Assembly: GCA_034414595.1 (NCBI GenBank)
Contig: DAOULY010000009.1
Span: 6,006 to 70,005, forward strand
Source: DAOULY01 sp034414595
Lineage (GTDB): Bacteria; Chloroflexota; Dehalococcoidia; SZUA-161; JAUWZY01
Reading direction: 5' to 3'
Length of the DNA: 64,000 nt
The notes beneath the pieces were generated by a model that ran no database searches, was not told the origin of the DNA, and worked only from the letters and a program-made list of their open reading frames with translations. A program made the position numbers and the translations under genes. Shown in pieces: positions 51,280 to 58,850 of this stretch. Every line of letters begins with the position of its first letter. Position 1 is the first letter of the stretch.

Positions 51280-52018
51280 CTAACATGGCCCCGCTCAGGT
51301 TGGCGTTGGTCAGGTTAGCCCCTTGCAGGTTGGTCACTCGCATATCCGCCCCTTTTAAATCGGCTCCGCTAAGGTTGGCCCCTCTTAGGTCGGTCCCTCT
51401 CAGGTCAGCCCGTCTCAGGTTGGCTCCTCTCAGATCACCACCAGGGCACTTTTTGGTTGACAAGAGCCTGGCGACATCCGATGCTGAGGAATCGATGAAA
51501 AGGCTGGCATGGCCAAAGCTCGTAGGCATCGCCTCCGGCTCATCCTTTCGCAGGTTGAACACCGCCAGCTCGCCAGCAACTTCGCTCAGGACCTTTGCCT
51601 CATAGCTCAGGCGAGCCGCTCCCTCGTCGTATGCCGGCTGGGAAAGCTGCGCCACCAGCACATCACCGTCTTCATCCCCTTCCAGTATGTCCAGGGCGGC
51701 GTTGGGCGGCGAGGCAGCAAAGCTGTTCTGCCCCGTGCCCCAGTTGTCGATGAACAGCTGGGTGAGCTCGTTACCGGCGGCGAAGGCAGGGCGGTCGGCG
51801 AACCACAGGGTGCTGTGGCTTATTCCCTCTAGGGTTAGGGTGAAGGTATCCTCTTCTCCTGCCACCGGGGTCAGAGTGCCCGACGTGGCGTTCTGGACGA
51901 AAAGGATGCCTTCATCAGTTTGTTTCCCCTCGTAGATATAGATGAAGACCGCAGTAACAGCAGTCGCCAGCACTGCCGCCAGCACAACGGTGGTCACAGC
52001 CTTGAGCCACTTGCTCAT
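51209..52018 (-). CDS. Membrane-anchored pentapeptide repeat protein, N-terminal part (frameshifted)
   Basis: Residues 5-30 (LKAVTTVVLAAVLATAVTAVFIYIY) form a signal anchor, so the protein faces the outside. Residues 31-190 are a beta-rich domain with FTLTLEGISHSTLWFADRP, resembling an unclassified extracytoplasmic module. From residue 195 (CPGGDLRGANLRRADLRG) pentapeptide repeats begin and run to AMLDGANHK, where a one-base insertion shifts the frame to a short unrelated end. Removing one A of the AAGAAG at 51264-51269 restores ANHKS ANLTN in perfect five-residue register with the following frame. Either a sequencing error or a recent mutation. Confidence 0.82.
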   Translation of the reverse strand: MSKWLKAVTTVVLAAVLATAVTAVFIYIYEGKQTDEGILFVQNATSGTLTPVAGEEDTFTLTLEGISHSTLWFADRPAFAAGNELTQLFIDNWGTGQNSFAASPPNAALDILEGDEDGDVLVAQLSQPAYDEGAARLSYEAKVLSEVAGELAVFNLRKDEPEAMPTSFGHASLFIDSSASDVARLLSTKKCPGGDLRGANLRRADLRGTDLRGANLSGADLKGADMRVTNLQGANLTNANLSGAMLDGANHKKRQPDQCQPDQRQPSPY

Positions 52019-52391
52019 CTGACTCTTCTATTCAGTTAGGCCTATAATGACGAGAAAAACTAAGGATGCTTATGTCTCCGGGAAGATTAAACGTCGTAAA
52101 AATGATAGGTGATGTATACGATGGTGTCAATAACTTGGCTATGCATGTAATGGGGAAGCAATTGTAGCCTTTAGACTGATACACTATGTGTAAAGCAGAC
52201 GCTCTGAGCGCTGTGGCACAGATACGGCTAAGGGGAGCGACAGTTGTCCAGTTATCATCTGAAAAACGGGGATTCCTTGAACGCTGGGACAAGGGGACTT
52301 ATGCTATATATATCCTATGCCTCTATCAGGGAAATCCACATCTGACTTTACTAAGAAGACTCTGATTCCATTTCGTCATACACTGCTGACC
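52019..52391. other. Intergenic region with a tRNA-Val fragment, otherwise empty
   Basis: About 370 bases. Apart from the tRNA-Val fragment at 52187-52205 and flanking words shared with 54341-54390 (GCTCTG-GCGCTGTGGCA and GTCCAGTTAT), no frame or RNA is visible. Confidence 0.45.
52187..52205 (-). pseudogene. tRNA-Val(TAC) 5'-half fragment (D-stem to anticodon loop)
   Basis: TGTGTAAAGCAGACGCTCT on the plus strand; the last 18 bases equal 54444-54461 of the intact tRNA-Val apart from strand-wise context. It contains the 3' D-stem, the 5' anticodon stem and the anticodon loop. It carries the same TGTGTAAA word as the complementary fragment at 35902-35933. Confidence 0.6.
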
Positions 52392-54107
52392 TTAGGTATA
52401 CACATAGCCAAAAACCTCCTGCAGTACCTTCTGTATCTCCCCCAAAGTAGCATCAGCTCTGACTGCTTCGAGAATTGCAGGCATCAAGATACCACAGGAA
52501 TCAGGCCATGCCTCAGCTATAGCTATCGCTGCTTGTTGTAACCGGTCCAAGCTATCTTTAGCCCTATTGCTATCCCGTTCTCCTCTGAATTTCCGCATCT
52601 TCTGGATTGCCTCTTCCTCGGCCTGCGCATCGTGTAAAGGAAACAGAGGTACACTTGGCTGCTCCTCATCTGGCAGCCTGTACTTGTTTTGGCCCACAAT
52701 CACTGTATCACCGCTGTCGATCTTTTGCTGGCACTCGTTAGCTGATTTTTCAAGTTCTTTTCTTATCCAACCTGACTCCCAGCATTTAAGATAGCCGCCG
52801 AGGTCATCCATCTTATGCAGATATCTGACTACCTCTTCCTCTATCCTATTCGTCAGCCATTCCACGTAGTAGGAACCACCCAACGGATCAGTTACATAGG
52901 ATACATTCGATTCATGATATATGATCTGCTGTGTTCTGATAGCTATTCTAACTGCCTCCTCCGTTGGAATGCAGAGTGGCTCATCATAGGAAGTGGTGAA
53001 TATCCCGTCTACACCCGCCAACACGCAGCCCAAGGTCATGAGGGTAGCACGTATGATATTGTTTAGGGGTTCTTGAGCTATTGATTGAGTCCCACCGGTC
53101 TGGGGCAGTATCCTGCACAGAAGAGATTCTGGATTCCTGCAGCCGAATCTCTCTTTGAATATCTTGGCCCAGAGTCTTCTTTTGGCGCGTATTTTAGCTA
53201 TGTTCTCAAAGAAATCCATGCCAAACCACTCATGATGATAGTATCCAGGCACAACATCATCGGGGTGAAGCCCGGCCTTTATGCACTCTTCAGTAACGGC
53301 TATGGCCGTAGCTAAGGTGAGAGCTACCTCCTGCACAGGAGTGGCCCCAGCTTCTCCTATTTGATATCCGTCAAGACTCGTATGCTGAACTCGTGGCATG
53401 TGTTTGACGCAATGATTGATCTGCTCCACCATCAACCTGGTTGCGTATTTAGGGGGGAACGAAATAGTATCGAAATGCCACTGACGATATAAGATATTAT
53501 TGGCTCTTAGAAATAGCTTTTCCTGGGGGATACCTCTTCTCTCAGCATGAACAACGTACATAGCCAAGGCCGTCAAGCTAGAATCAAATGCTATGAATTG
53601 TACGCAGATATCCTCCAGTGACACACCACTGAAGAGCATTTCTATATCTTTGAGGGTGCTCAGCGAGACACCGCATCCCCCAACTCTGCCGCGAGCCTCT
53701 GGCTCATCAGGATCATAACCTCTTTGTGTTGGCAGATCGATAAGGAGACGAAAAGAAGTGGCTTCGCCGATGTCCTGCCCCACCCGACCGTATGCTCCAA
53801 GATTTCTTAGGTACTCCCACCTGTCATGGGTATCGCTTCCGCTGCCGTAGCCAAATCCAGTGAACATCGCCCAGGGCTCGGCTCGATAACCCAAGGGCTC
53901 CAATCCTCGAGTATACGGGTATTGCCCAGGCAGTGGGGTTGCATTATAGTCCATATCTCCGATATCTGCTGGAGTATACACTGGTTTAAGAGGTATCCCG
54001 GAGGAAGTAGCTGCCCTAAACTCATCTTCGCCGTACATCTGAGCGCATTTCTTCTGCCATTCCTCCTCTAAAAGCTTGTTTTGCACCAATGTATCCTTGC
54101 TGAACAT
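52392..54107 (-). CDS. Methylmalonyl-CoA mutase-like acyl-CoA mutase, catalytic subunit without B12 domain
   Basis: A 571-residue TIM-barrel subunit of the B12-dependent acyl-CoA mutases (MCM, isobutyryl-, hydroxyisobutyryl- and ethylmalonyl-CoA mutases). DLPTQRGYDPD, GVSLSTLKDIEMLFSG, PQTGGTQSIAQEPLNNIIR and VSYVTDPLGGSYYVEWLT are family blocks. The active-site GYHxxEAGA motif reads GYQIGEAGA, with Gln249 in place of the His that stacks on the substrate in MCM, and the RPWTIRQYAG substrate loop is AEPWAMFTGFG. There is no DxHxxG cobalamin-binding domain; a separate small subunit must lie elsewhere. ATG 54107 follows GAGGAGC. The substrate is likely not methylmalonyl-CoA; a rearrangement of a ring- or alkyl-substituted succinyl-CoA is one possibility. 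Confidence 0.92.
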   Translation of the reverse strand: MFSKDTLVQNKLLEEEWQKKCAQMYGEDEFRAATSSGIPLKPVYTPADIGDMDYNATPLPGQYPYTRGLEPLGYRAEPWAMFTGFGYGSGSDTHDRWEYLRNLGAYGRVGQDIGEATSFRLLIDLPTQRGYDPDEPEARGRVGGCGVSLSTLKDIEMLFSGVSLEDICVQFIAFDSSLTALAMYVVHAERRGIPQEKLFLRANNILYRQWHFDTISFPPKYATRLMVEQINHCVKHMPRVQHTSLDGYQIGEAGATPVQEVALTLATAIAVTEECIKAGLHPDDVVPGYYHHEWFGMDFFENIAKIRAKRRLWAKIFKERFGCRNPESLLCRILPQTGGTQSIAQEPLNNIIRATLMTLGCVLAGVDGIFTTSYDEPLCIPTEEAVRIAIRTQQIIYHESNVSYVTDPLGGSYYVEWLTNRIEEEVVRYLHKMDDLGGYLKCWESGWIRKELEKSANECQQKIDSGDTVIVGQNKYRLPDEEQPSVPLFPLHDAQAEEEAIQKMRKFRGERDSNRAKDSLDRLQQAAIAIAEAWPDSCGILMPAILEAVRADATLGEIQKVLQEVFGYVYT

Positions 54108-54408
54108 CTCGATGCTCCTCGACTATCGCTTGCACTACTTATTCTTGGCTTCTATACTTGCCTGTTTCACCCGAAGGCCCTTCCCCAGCATGACATATAC
54201 ACCGTCTCCAGCGTGTTGTCAAGATATTGCCCCAGCCTGACTCATGGTTTTGGCAAATTTTTTTGGCATTCCGAAGTGAGTCAGGAGGTGATCTGCTTAG
54301 TGAATTTGCTTCTGCCCACAGTATGCCGATGGTATAGAAGCTCTGGGCGCTGTGGCAAGTTCTTAAAGGGATCGGTGTCCAGTTATGGTGTTGCTTCGGA
54401 TATAAAAG
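54108..54408. other. Intergenic region without a supported gene
   Basis: About 300 bases between the mutase gene and tRNA-Val. Contains words at 54341-54390 repeated near 52206-52257. No cobalamin riboswitch core is visible upstream of the mutase. Confidence 0.4.
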
Positions 54409-54482
54409 TGGGCGATAGAGGATTCGAACCTCTGGCCTTCTGCGTGTAAAGCAGACGCTCTAACCAACTGAGCTAATCGCCC
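54409..54482 (-). tRNA. tRNA-Val (anticodon TAC)
   Basis: Complete cloverleaf: acceptor GGGCGAT/ATCGCCC, D-stem GCTC/GAGC, anticodon stem TCTGC/GCAGA with loop TTTACAC, T-stem AGAGG/CCTCT with TTCGAAT. The CCA is not encoded. Fragments of the same gene occur at 35902 and 52187. Confidence 0.96.
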
Positions 54483-54483
54483 A

Positions 54484-54561
54484 TGGCGCGCTTGGCGGGA
54501 CTTGAACCCGCGGCCTTAGCCTCCGCAGGGCTACGCTCTATCCATGCTGAGCTACAAGCGC
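54484..54561 (-). tRNA. tRNA-Arg (anticodon GCG)
   Basis: Acceptor GCGCTTG/CAAGCGC, D-stem GCTC/GAGC, anticodon stem TAGCC/GGCTA with loop CTGCGGA, T-stem GCGGG/CCCGC. The 3' CCA is encoded. It lies one base from tRNA-Val on the same strand. Anticodon GCG is less usual than ACG for bacterial Arg(CGN). Confidence 0.92.
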
Positions 54562-54650
54562 TTTTCTCAATCTATTTGTTTAGTGGGAGCATCTATCCCA
54601 AGGCAGCCTATTGCTAACCTCGCCTTATATCTCGCGTCAGATTGAAAAAG

Positions 54651-54733
54651 TGCCGAAGGGGAGATTTGAACTCCCACGCCCTTGCGGGCACTGCGCCCTG
54701 AACGCAGCGCGTCTGCCATTCCGCCACTTCGGC
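54651..54733 (-). tRNA. tRNA-Leu (anticodon CAG)
   Basis: Class II tRNA with a long variable arm (GCCCGCAAGGGC hairpin). Acceptor GCCGAAG/CTTCGGC, anticodon stem CTGCG/CGCAG with loop TTCAGGG, T-stem GGGAG/CTCCC. CCA is not encoded. Third of a minus-strand tRNA cluster. Confidence 0.95.
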
Positions 54734-54956
54734 ATTCGGTTCATCGGGCTAGAACTACGACCCGTGGAGTAAATTATAAGTGGCTCAGCTGGTGATGTCA
54801 ACGATGTACTAATCATGACGATATTTGCAGAATGTTCGAAAAATGCCTGGAGGTGAGTTGACAACGCAAGCGGCAAGGTGTGATAAATTAAGGTGAAGGC
54901 TGGGTGCCATGTAGAGAGGGAAGGGGCGTCCCTATTAAACGGTGGAGGGTAGTGAT

Positions 54957-55709
54957 ATGAGACTCGAAGGCAAAGTGGCCATCGTCACCGGTGGCGGGAG
55001 AGGACTTGGTAGGGCCTATTGCTTGAGGTTGGCCCGGGAGGGGGCCAAGGTTGCCGTTGTTGATGTCATCGATACCTCAGTCACGGTACAGGAGATCGAG
55101 GAGCAGGGTGGCATTGCCATCGGCCTCAACGCCGATGTCTCCAGTGAACGGGATACCCTGCGCATGGCTGAGGAGACCATATCCAGATTTGGTCGCATCG
55201 ATATCCTGGTGAACAACGCTGCTATCATATATGGACTGGAGCGCACACCGTTTGAGGATATCGCCCCCGATTTCTGGGATAAGGTGATGGCGGTTAATGT
55301 GAAGGGATGCTGGCTCTGTGCCCGTGCGGTGGTGCCCCAAATGAAGAAGCAAGGGAAGGGTAAGATCATCAATATTGCGTCTGTTATCGCTTTCCAGGGC
55401 CGGCCCGGCTTGATGCACTACGCTACGTCGAAAGGGGCGGTTATCAGCATTACCTATTGTATGGCCGCAGAGCTTGGCGATTATAATATATGCGTTAACT
55501 CAGTGGCGCCGGGCCACGTACAATCCGAAGCAGGTTTATCCCTACACCCTATGGAGCAGGCGGAAGAAACAGCTAAAACCAGACAGGATATCAAGCGCGT
55601 CCTATATCCTGATGATATCACTGGTACCATTGCCTTTCTCGCCTCCGACGATGCCGATGCGATAACCGGTCAGACAATCGTCGTCGATGCAGGTATGATA
55701 AGGCATTGA
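54957..55709 (+). CDS. SDR family oxidoreductase, copy 1
   Basis: A 250-residue short-chain dehydrogenase. TGGGRGLG (residues 12-19) binds the dinucleotide, VVDVID at the end of beta-2 suggests NAD preference, NNAAI is the NAG motif, and the catalytic set is Ser in NIASV, YATSK (Tyr and Lys) and the Asn of VMAVNVKG. VAPGHVQSE follows. Start ATG 54957 with GGAGGG upstream; a GTG five codons earlier overlaps that site. It is 850 bp from a near-identical copy. It probably oxidises a beta-hydroxyacyl-CoA or cyclic alcohol; the substrate is not readable. Confidence 0.93.
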   Translation: MRLEGKVAIVTGGGRGLGRAYCLRLAREGAKVAVVDVIDTSVTVQEIEEQGGIAIGLNADVSSERDTLRMAEETISRFGRIDILVNNAAIIYGLERTPFEDIAPDFWDKVMAVNVKGCWLCARAVVPQMKKQGKGKIINIASVIAFQGRPGLMHYATSKGAVISITYCMAAELGDYNICVNSVAPGHVQSEAGLSLHPMEQAEETAKTRQDIKRVLYPDDITGTIAFLASDDADAITGQTIVVDAGMIRH

Positions 55710-55743
55710 CAAATCGGGGAATCGTGCTAAACACCAACAAGAT

Positions 55744-55788
55744 TACGGGCTGAGAAAGATCTGGGAGGAGATGGGGCGCCTCTATTAA
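55744..55788 (+). pseudogene. Fossil C-terminal tail of the FAD oxidoreductase
   Basis: Fourteen codons and a stop between the two SDR genes read YGLRKIWEEMGRLY, matching the last residues of the FAD oxidoreductase at 556-2220 (LGLRKIWEEKGRPY) at 12 of 15 positions including the preceding Asp. The last residues (KGRPY plus stop) also precede the first SDR copy. They imply an ancestral oxidoreductase-SDR gene order. Confidence 0.65.
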
Positions 55789-55806
55789 GCAGTGGAGGGT
55801 AGTAAC

Positions 55807-56559
55807 ATGAGACTCGAAGGCAAAGTGGCCATCGTCACCGGTGGCGGGAGAGGACTTGGCAAGGCCTATTGCTTGAGGCTGGCCCGGGAGGGGGCCAAGG
55901 TTGCTGTTGTTGATGTCATCGATACCTCGGGCACGGTGCGGGAGATCGAGGGGCATGGTAGCACAGCCATCGGCCTCAACGTTGATGTCTCCAGCGAACG
56001 GGATACCTTACGCATGGCTGAGGAGACCATATCCAGATTTGGCCGGATCGATATCCTGGTGAACAACGCTGCTATCTTATATGGACTGGAGCGCACACCG
56101 CTTGAGGATATCGACCCCGATTTCTGGGACAAGGTAATGGCGGTCAATGTGAAGGGATGCTGGCTCTGTGCCCGTGCGGTGGTACCCCAAATGAAGAAGC
56201 AAGGGAATGGTAAGATCATCAATATTGCGTCTGTCGTCGCTTTCCAGGGCCGGCCTGGCTTGATGCACTACGTTGTGTCGAAAGGCGCAGTTATCAGCAT
56301 TACCTATTCCATGGCCGCTGAGCTTGGCGATTATAATATATGCGTTAACTCAGTAGCACCAGGCTACATACAATCCGAAGCAAGTTTGCTCCTCCACCCT
56401 ATGGAGCAAGCAGAAGAAACAGCTAAGACTAGACAAGATATCAAGCGCATCCTATATCCTGATGATCTCACTGGTACCATTGCCTTTCTCGCCTCCGACG
56501 ATGCCGATGCGATAACCGGTCAGACAATCGTCGTCGATGCAGGTATGGTAAAGCATTGA
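55807..56559 (+). CDS. SDR family oxidoreductase, copy 2
   Basis: A 250-residue short-chain dehydrogenase nearly identical to copy 1. Catalytic residues are kept: TGGGRGLG, NNAAI, NIASV serine and YVVSK. Differences are mostly conservative and spread along the gene, so both copies have remained under coding constraint since the duplication. ATG 55807 follows GTGGAGGGTAGTAAC. It converges on the acyl-CoA ligase gene, with only four bases between their stops. Substrate unknown. Confidence 0.93.
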   Translation: MRLEGKVAIVTGGGRGLGKAYCLRLAREGAKVAVVDVIDTSGTVREIEGHGSTAIGLNVDVSSERDTLRMAEETISRFGRIDILVNNAAILYGLERTPLEDIDPDFWDKVMAVNVKGCWLCARAVVPQMKKQGNGKIINIASVVAFQGRPGLMHYVVSKGAVISITYSMAAELGDYNICVNSVAPGYIQSEASLLLHPMEQAEETAKTRQDIKRILYPDDLTGTIAFLASDDADAITGQTIVVDAGMVKH

Positions 56560-56563
56560 CGGC

Positions 56564-58207
56564 TCAGGTAGTGCCCTCTGCCTTGAGTTTTGCGGCTATG
56601 TCTTGGCGCAGTGTCTTTTTGTCTGGTTTCTGGTCGGCCACCAGTGGGATTTTGTCTAAGATCTCCAGCCTTTGCGGCAATTTGTAGGCTGCGATGCTCT
56701 TATCTTTAAGGTAAACGGTGATTTCCTCGAGGGTGAGCTGCTCCCCTGGCTTGGGAACTACGTAGGCGCAAGCTTTCTCGCCCATGACTGGGTCTGGCAT
56801 ACCGACAATGGCCACATCCACTATTTGGGGGTGGGTCATGAGTATGCTTTCGATCTCTGCCGGATAGATATTCTGGCCGCCGCGGATGATGACATCCTTG
56901 CGCCGGCCCACTATCATCAAGTTGCCCTGCTCATCGAGCTTGCCCAGATCCCCTGTAGGATACCAGCCATCCTCGTCCCATAGTTCCCAAGTGCCCTCGG
57001 GGTTTCTGAATAAACCAGGGTGAGAGGTTGGCCCGCGGAAAATTATCTCCCCCACCTCTCCCCAGGGGAGTTCCTTGCCAGTCTCATCCACCAGCTTGAC
57101 TTCGTTGCCTGTATACGGCTGGCCCACTGTCAGGTGGCGGATATCGATGGGATCGCCGATGGCAGCAGTGCTGATGGGACCACCATCTGCGGTGCCGTAG
57201 CGGTTTACCACCAGACACCCTATTCTCTCTTCCACGTCCCGTGCCAATTTGGGCGGCAGGGGCGAGCCGCCAACGATGAACACCCGCAGCGAGCTGAGGT
57301 CATATTGCCCCAGACTGGGGTGTTCCAGCATCATCACTAGCATGGTGGGCACAATTCCGACTATGGTGATCCTTTCCCTTTCAATCAGCTTGAATGCTTC
57401 CTCGGCATCGAAGTGTTCCATGAGAACGATTTTAGCCCGTGCTACTGGTGAGCAGAGGAAGGCAGGGCTGCCACCTCCACCAGTGAGCGGGGTAAATACC
57501 CCAAAGACATCCTCACTGGTGATGCCAAAGCACCTGATCAGCTCCTTGGCCACATGCACGCGATCACATATCGTCTCCTCCACCAATTTGGGGAAACCGG
57601 TGGTTCCGGTGGAGTGCCGAATTCGAGCGACCTCTGTAGCCTCAAACGCCCTTTCTTGGAGAAGCGTCAAGGGGTACCTATTCTCCAACGGTTGCTGCAT
57701 CATCTCGGTGATGGAGGTAGCTCCATCAGGCACCTGGTCACCAACGACGAGAATATGCTCCAAGTGAGGCAACTGGGGATGGAGCCCCTGGATCATATTG
57801 TAGTAATCAAAATCCCGGAACCGCCACGGGATAATGACCCCGGGAGCCTCAGTATAAGCCAAGATATACTCCATCTCCTTGTGGCGCATGGTTCTCAATA
57901 TAGAGAGATTGACAATGCCGGCTTTCTCACAGGCGATGGAGATCAGGACCTGTTCCACGCAGTTGGGTAGCTGAACCACCAGCACCCTGTCTCTCGCGAT
58001 CCCCAGCTCCATGAGGCCGAGAGCAATTCTATCTATGTACAGTTTGGCCTCAGCCCAGGTAAGCCTTGTCCTCGAGTCCACAACTGCTTCTTTTCCCGGA
58101 TATTGCTCTGCGTTTCGATCCCATATTTCATAAAATGTCGTGGTCTCCCAGTATCCTTTACGCCTATATTCGTCGATCAGCTCCGGTGTATATCGGGTCG
58201 GTTTCAC
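56564..58207 (-). CDS. Acyl-CoA synthetase (AMP-forming), copy 2
   Basis: A 547-residue adenylate-forming ligase. P-loop RHSTGTTGFPK (about residue 200), adenine block YGTADGG, GWYPTGDLG, hinge GRRKDVIIRGGQNIYPAEIE, and the A10 lysine region PDKKTLRQDI. It shares the start MKPTRYTPE and most blocks with the ligase at 31736-33391, so the two are paralogues. Start GTG 58207 with GGAGG nine bases upstream. It should activate a carboxylic acid to its CoA thioester; the pocket residues differ from copy 1 in several places, so the substrates may differ. Confidence 0.9.
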   Translation of the reverse strand: MKPTRYTPELIDEYRRKGYWETTTFYEIWDRNAEQYPGKEAVVDSRTRLTWAEAKLYIDRIALGLMELGIARDRVLVVQLPNCVEQVLISIACEKAGIVNLSILRTMRHKEMEYILAYTEAPGVIIPWRFRDFDYYNMIQGLHPQLPHLEHILVVGDQVPDGATSITEMMQQPLENRYPLTLLQERAFEATEVARIRHSTGTTGFPKLVEETICDRVHVAKELIRCFGITSEDVFGVFTPLTGGGGSPAFLCSPVARAKIVLMEHFDAEEAFKLIERERITIVGIVPTMLVMMLEHPSLGQYDLSSLRVFIVGGSPLPPKLARDVEERIGCLVVNRYGTADGGPISTAAIGDPIDIRHLTVGQPYTGNEVKLVDETGKELPWGEVGEIIFRGPTSHPGLFRNPEGTWELWDEDGWYPTGDLGKLDEQGNLMIVGRRKDVIIRGGQNIYPAEIESILMTHPQIVDVAIVGMPDPVMGEKACAYVVPKPGEQLTLEEITVYLKDKSIAAYKLPQRLEILDKIPLVADQKPDKKTLRQDIAAKLKAEGTT

Positions 58208-58303
58208 TTCTCGGCACCTCCAGCAGCGTCATCTCAGCCCGGTGGTAGTCGGTGAAGGCGAATATCCTGCCTCAGAAACCTGGATGAGTGTGCAAGTTAA
58301 ATC

Positions 58304-58570
58304 TCACCTCTGCAGCTCGGAAAGCATGCTTCTTAGCTTCGATTTTAGTTCATCTGGTATGACTTTTTCGCCGTTGCTCAGGGTTCTGGTTATGACTACG
58401 GCGTATGCTTTTCCAATGTCCTTTTTGACGCTTTCGGGCAATTTGTGGTACATCTCGTCTATATTGTTCACCCAGTTGGCAAGGGGCTCTGTTTTCTCCC
58501 TCTCAAACAGATATCCTTCCAGCGCCCCGGCCTTGGCGGCGAAGTTGAAGAGCTGTTCGAATTCCATCAT
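58304..58570 (-). CDS. Small hypothetical protein, 88 residues
   Basis: Starts MMEFEQLFNFAAKAGALEG, is helical and rich in Lys and Glu, and contains EPLANWVNNIDEMYHKLPES and TRTLSNGEKVIP. No signal peptide, membrane segment or known motif. The strong ribosome site AAGGAGGG before ATG 58570 and the sensible composition argue that it is real. It is the first gene upstream of the ligase on the same strand, 96 bp away, and may belong to its operon. Confidence 0.65.
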   Translation of the reverse strand: MMEFEQLFNFAAKAGALEGYLFEREKTEPLANWVNNIDEMYHKLPESVKKDIGKAYAVVITRTLSNGEKVIPDELKSKLRSMLSELQR

Positions 58571-58850
58571 CCCTCCTTGGGGTTGTTTTCATCATTTTAG
58601 GGCAGAGTAGGTGCCAGAATCAAGTCAGTTGAAATCTGAGGTCGGTCCTAGTCCGCAGTTGAGGGGCAAGCGTGGTGTCGATAACAGGCCATTGCGATGG
58701 GATGCTGCCTCAGCAGAAAAATGTTGCCCGACCAATTCTGGTTGTATTAGTATAGGTGTTGGAAGTAAGGCTGGGAGAGGCTTCCGCCCATGTTGTTTTC
58801 TTCTGCCCCATCGGCAACATCCGCTTAGATGAACTACAACCTCGTTGGCT

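Larger units (their letters stand above)
54942..56559 (+). repeat. Tandem direct duplication containing the two SDR genes
   Basis: The units 54942-55709 and 55792-56559 are near-identical over their whole length, period 850 bp. The similarity begins about 25 bp before the ribosome sites, in GGGGCG...CTATTAA, and ends at the stop codons. Confidence 0.9.

Noticed and set aside
50640..51450. Regular short repeats that could be taken for a CRISPR array
   Set aside because: The period is 15 bp and is explained by codons for A(N/D)LxG pentapeptides; there are no spacers.
50636..51605. Plus-strand open frames opposite the pentapeptide gene
   Set aside because: They are antisense shadows of a repetitive coding sequence with low-complexity translation and no ribosome site.
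54108..54408. Cobalamin riboswitch upstream of the B12-type mutase
   Set aside because: I could not find the conserved B12-box or a matching stem arrangement.
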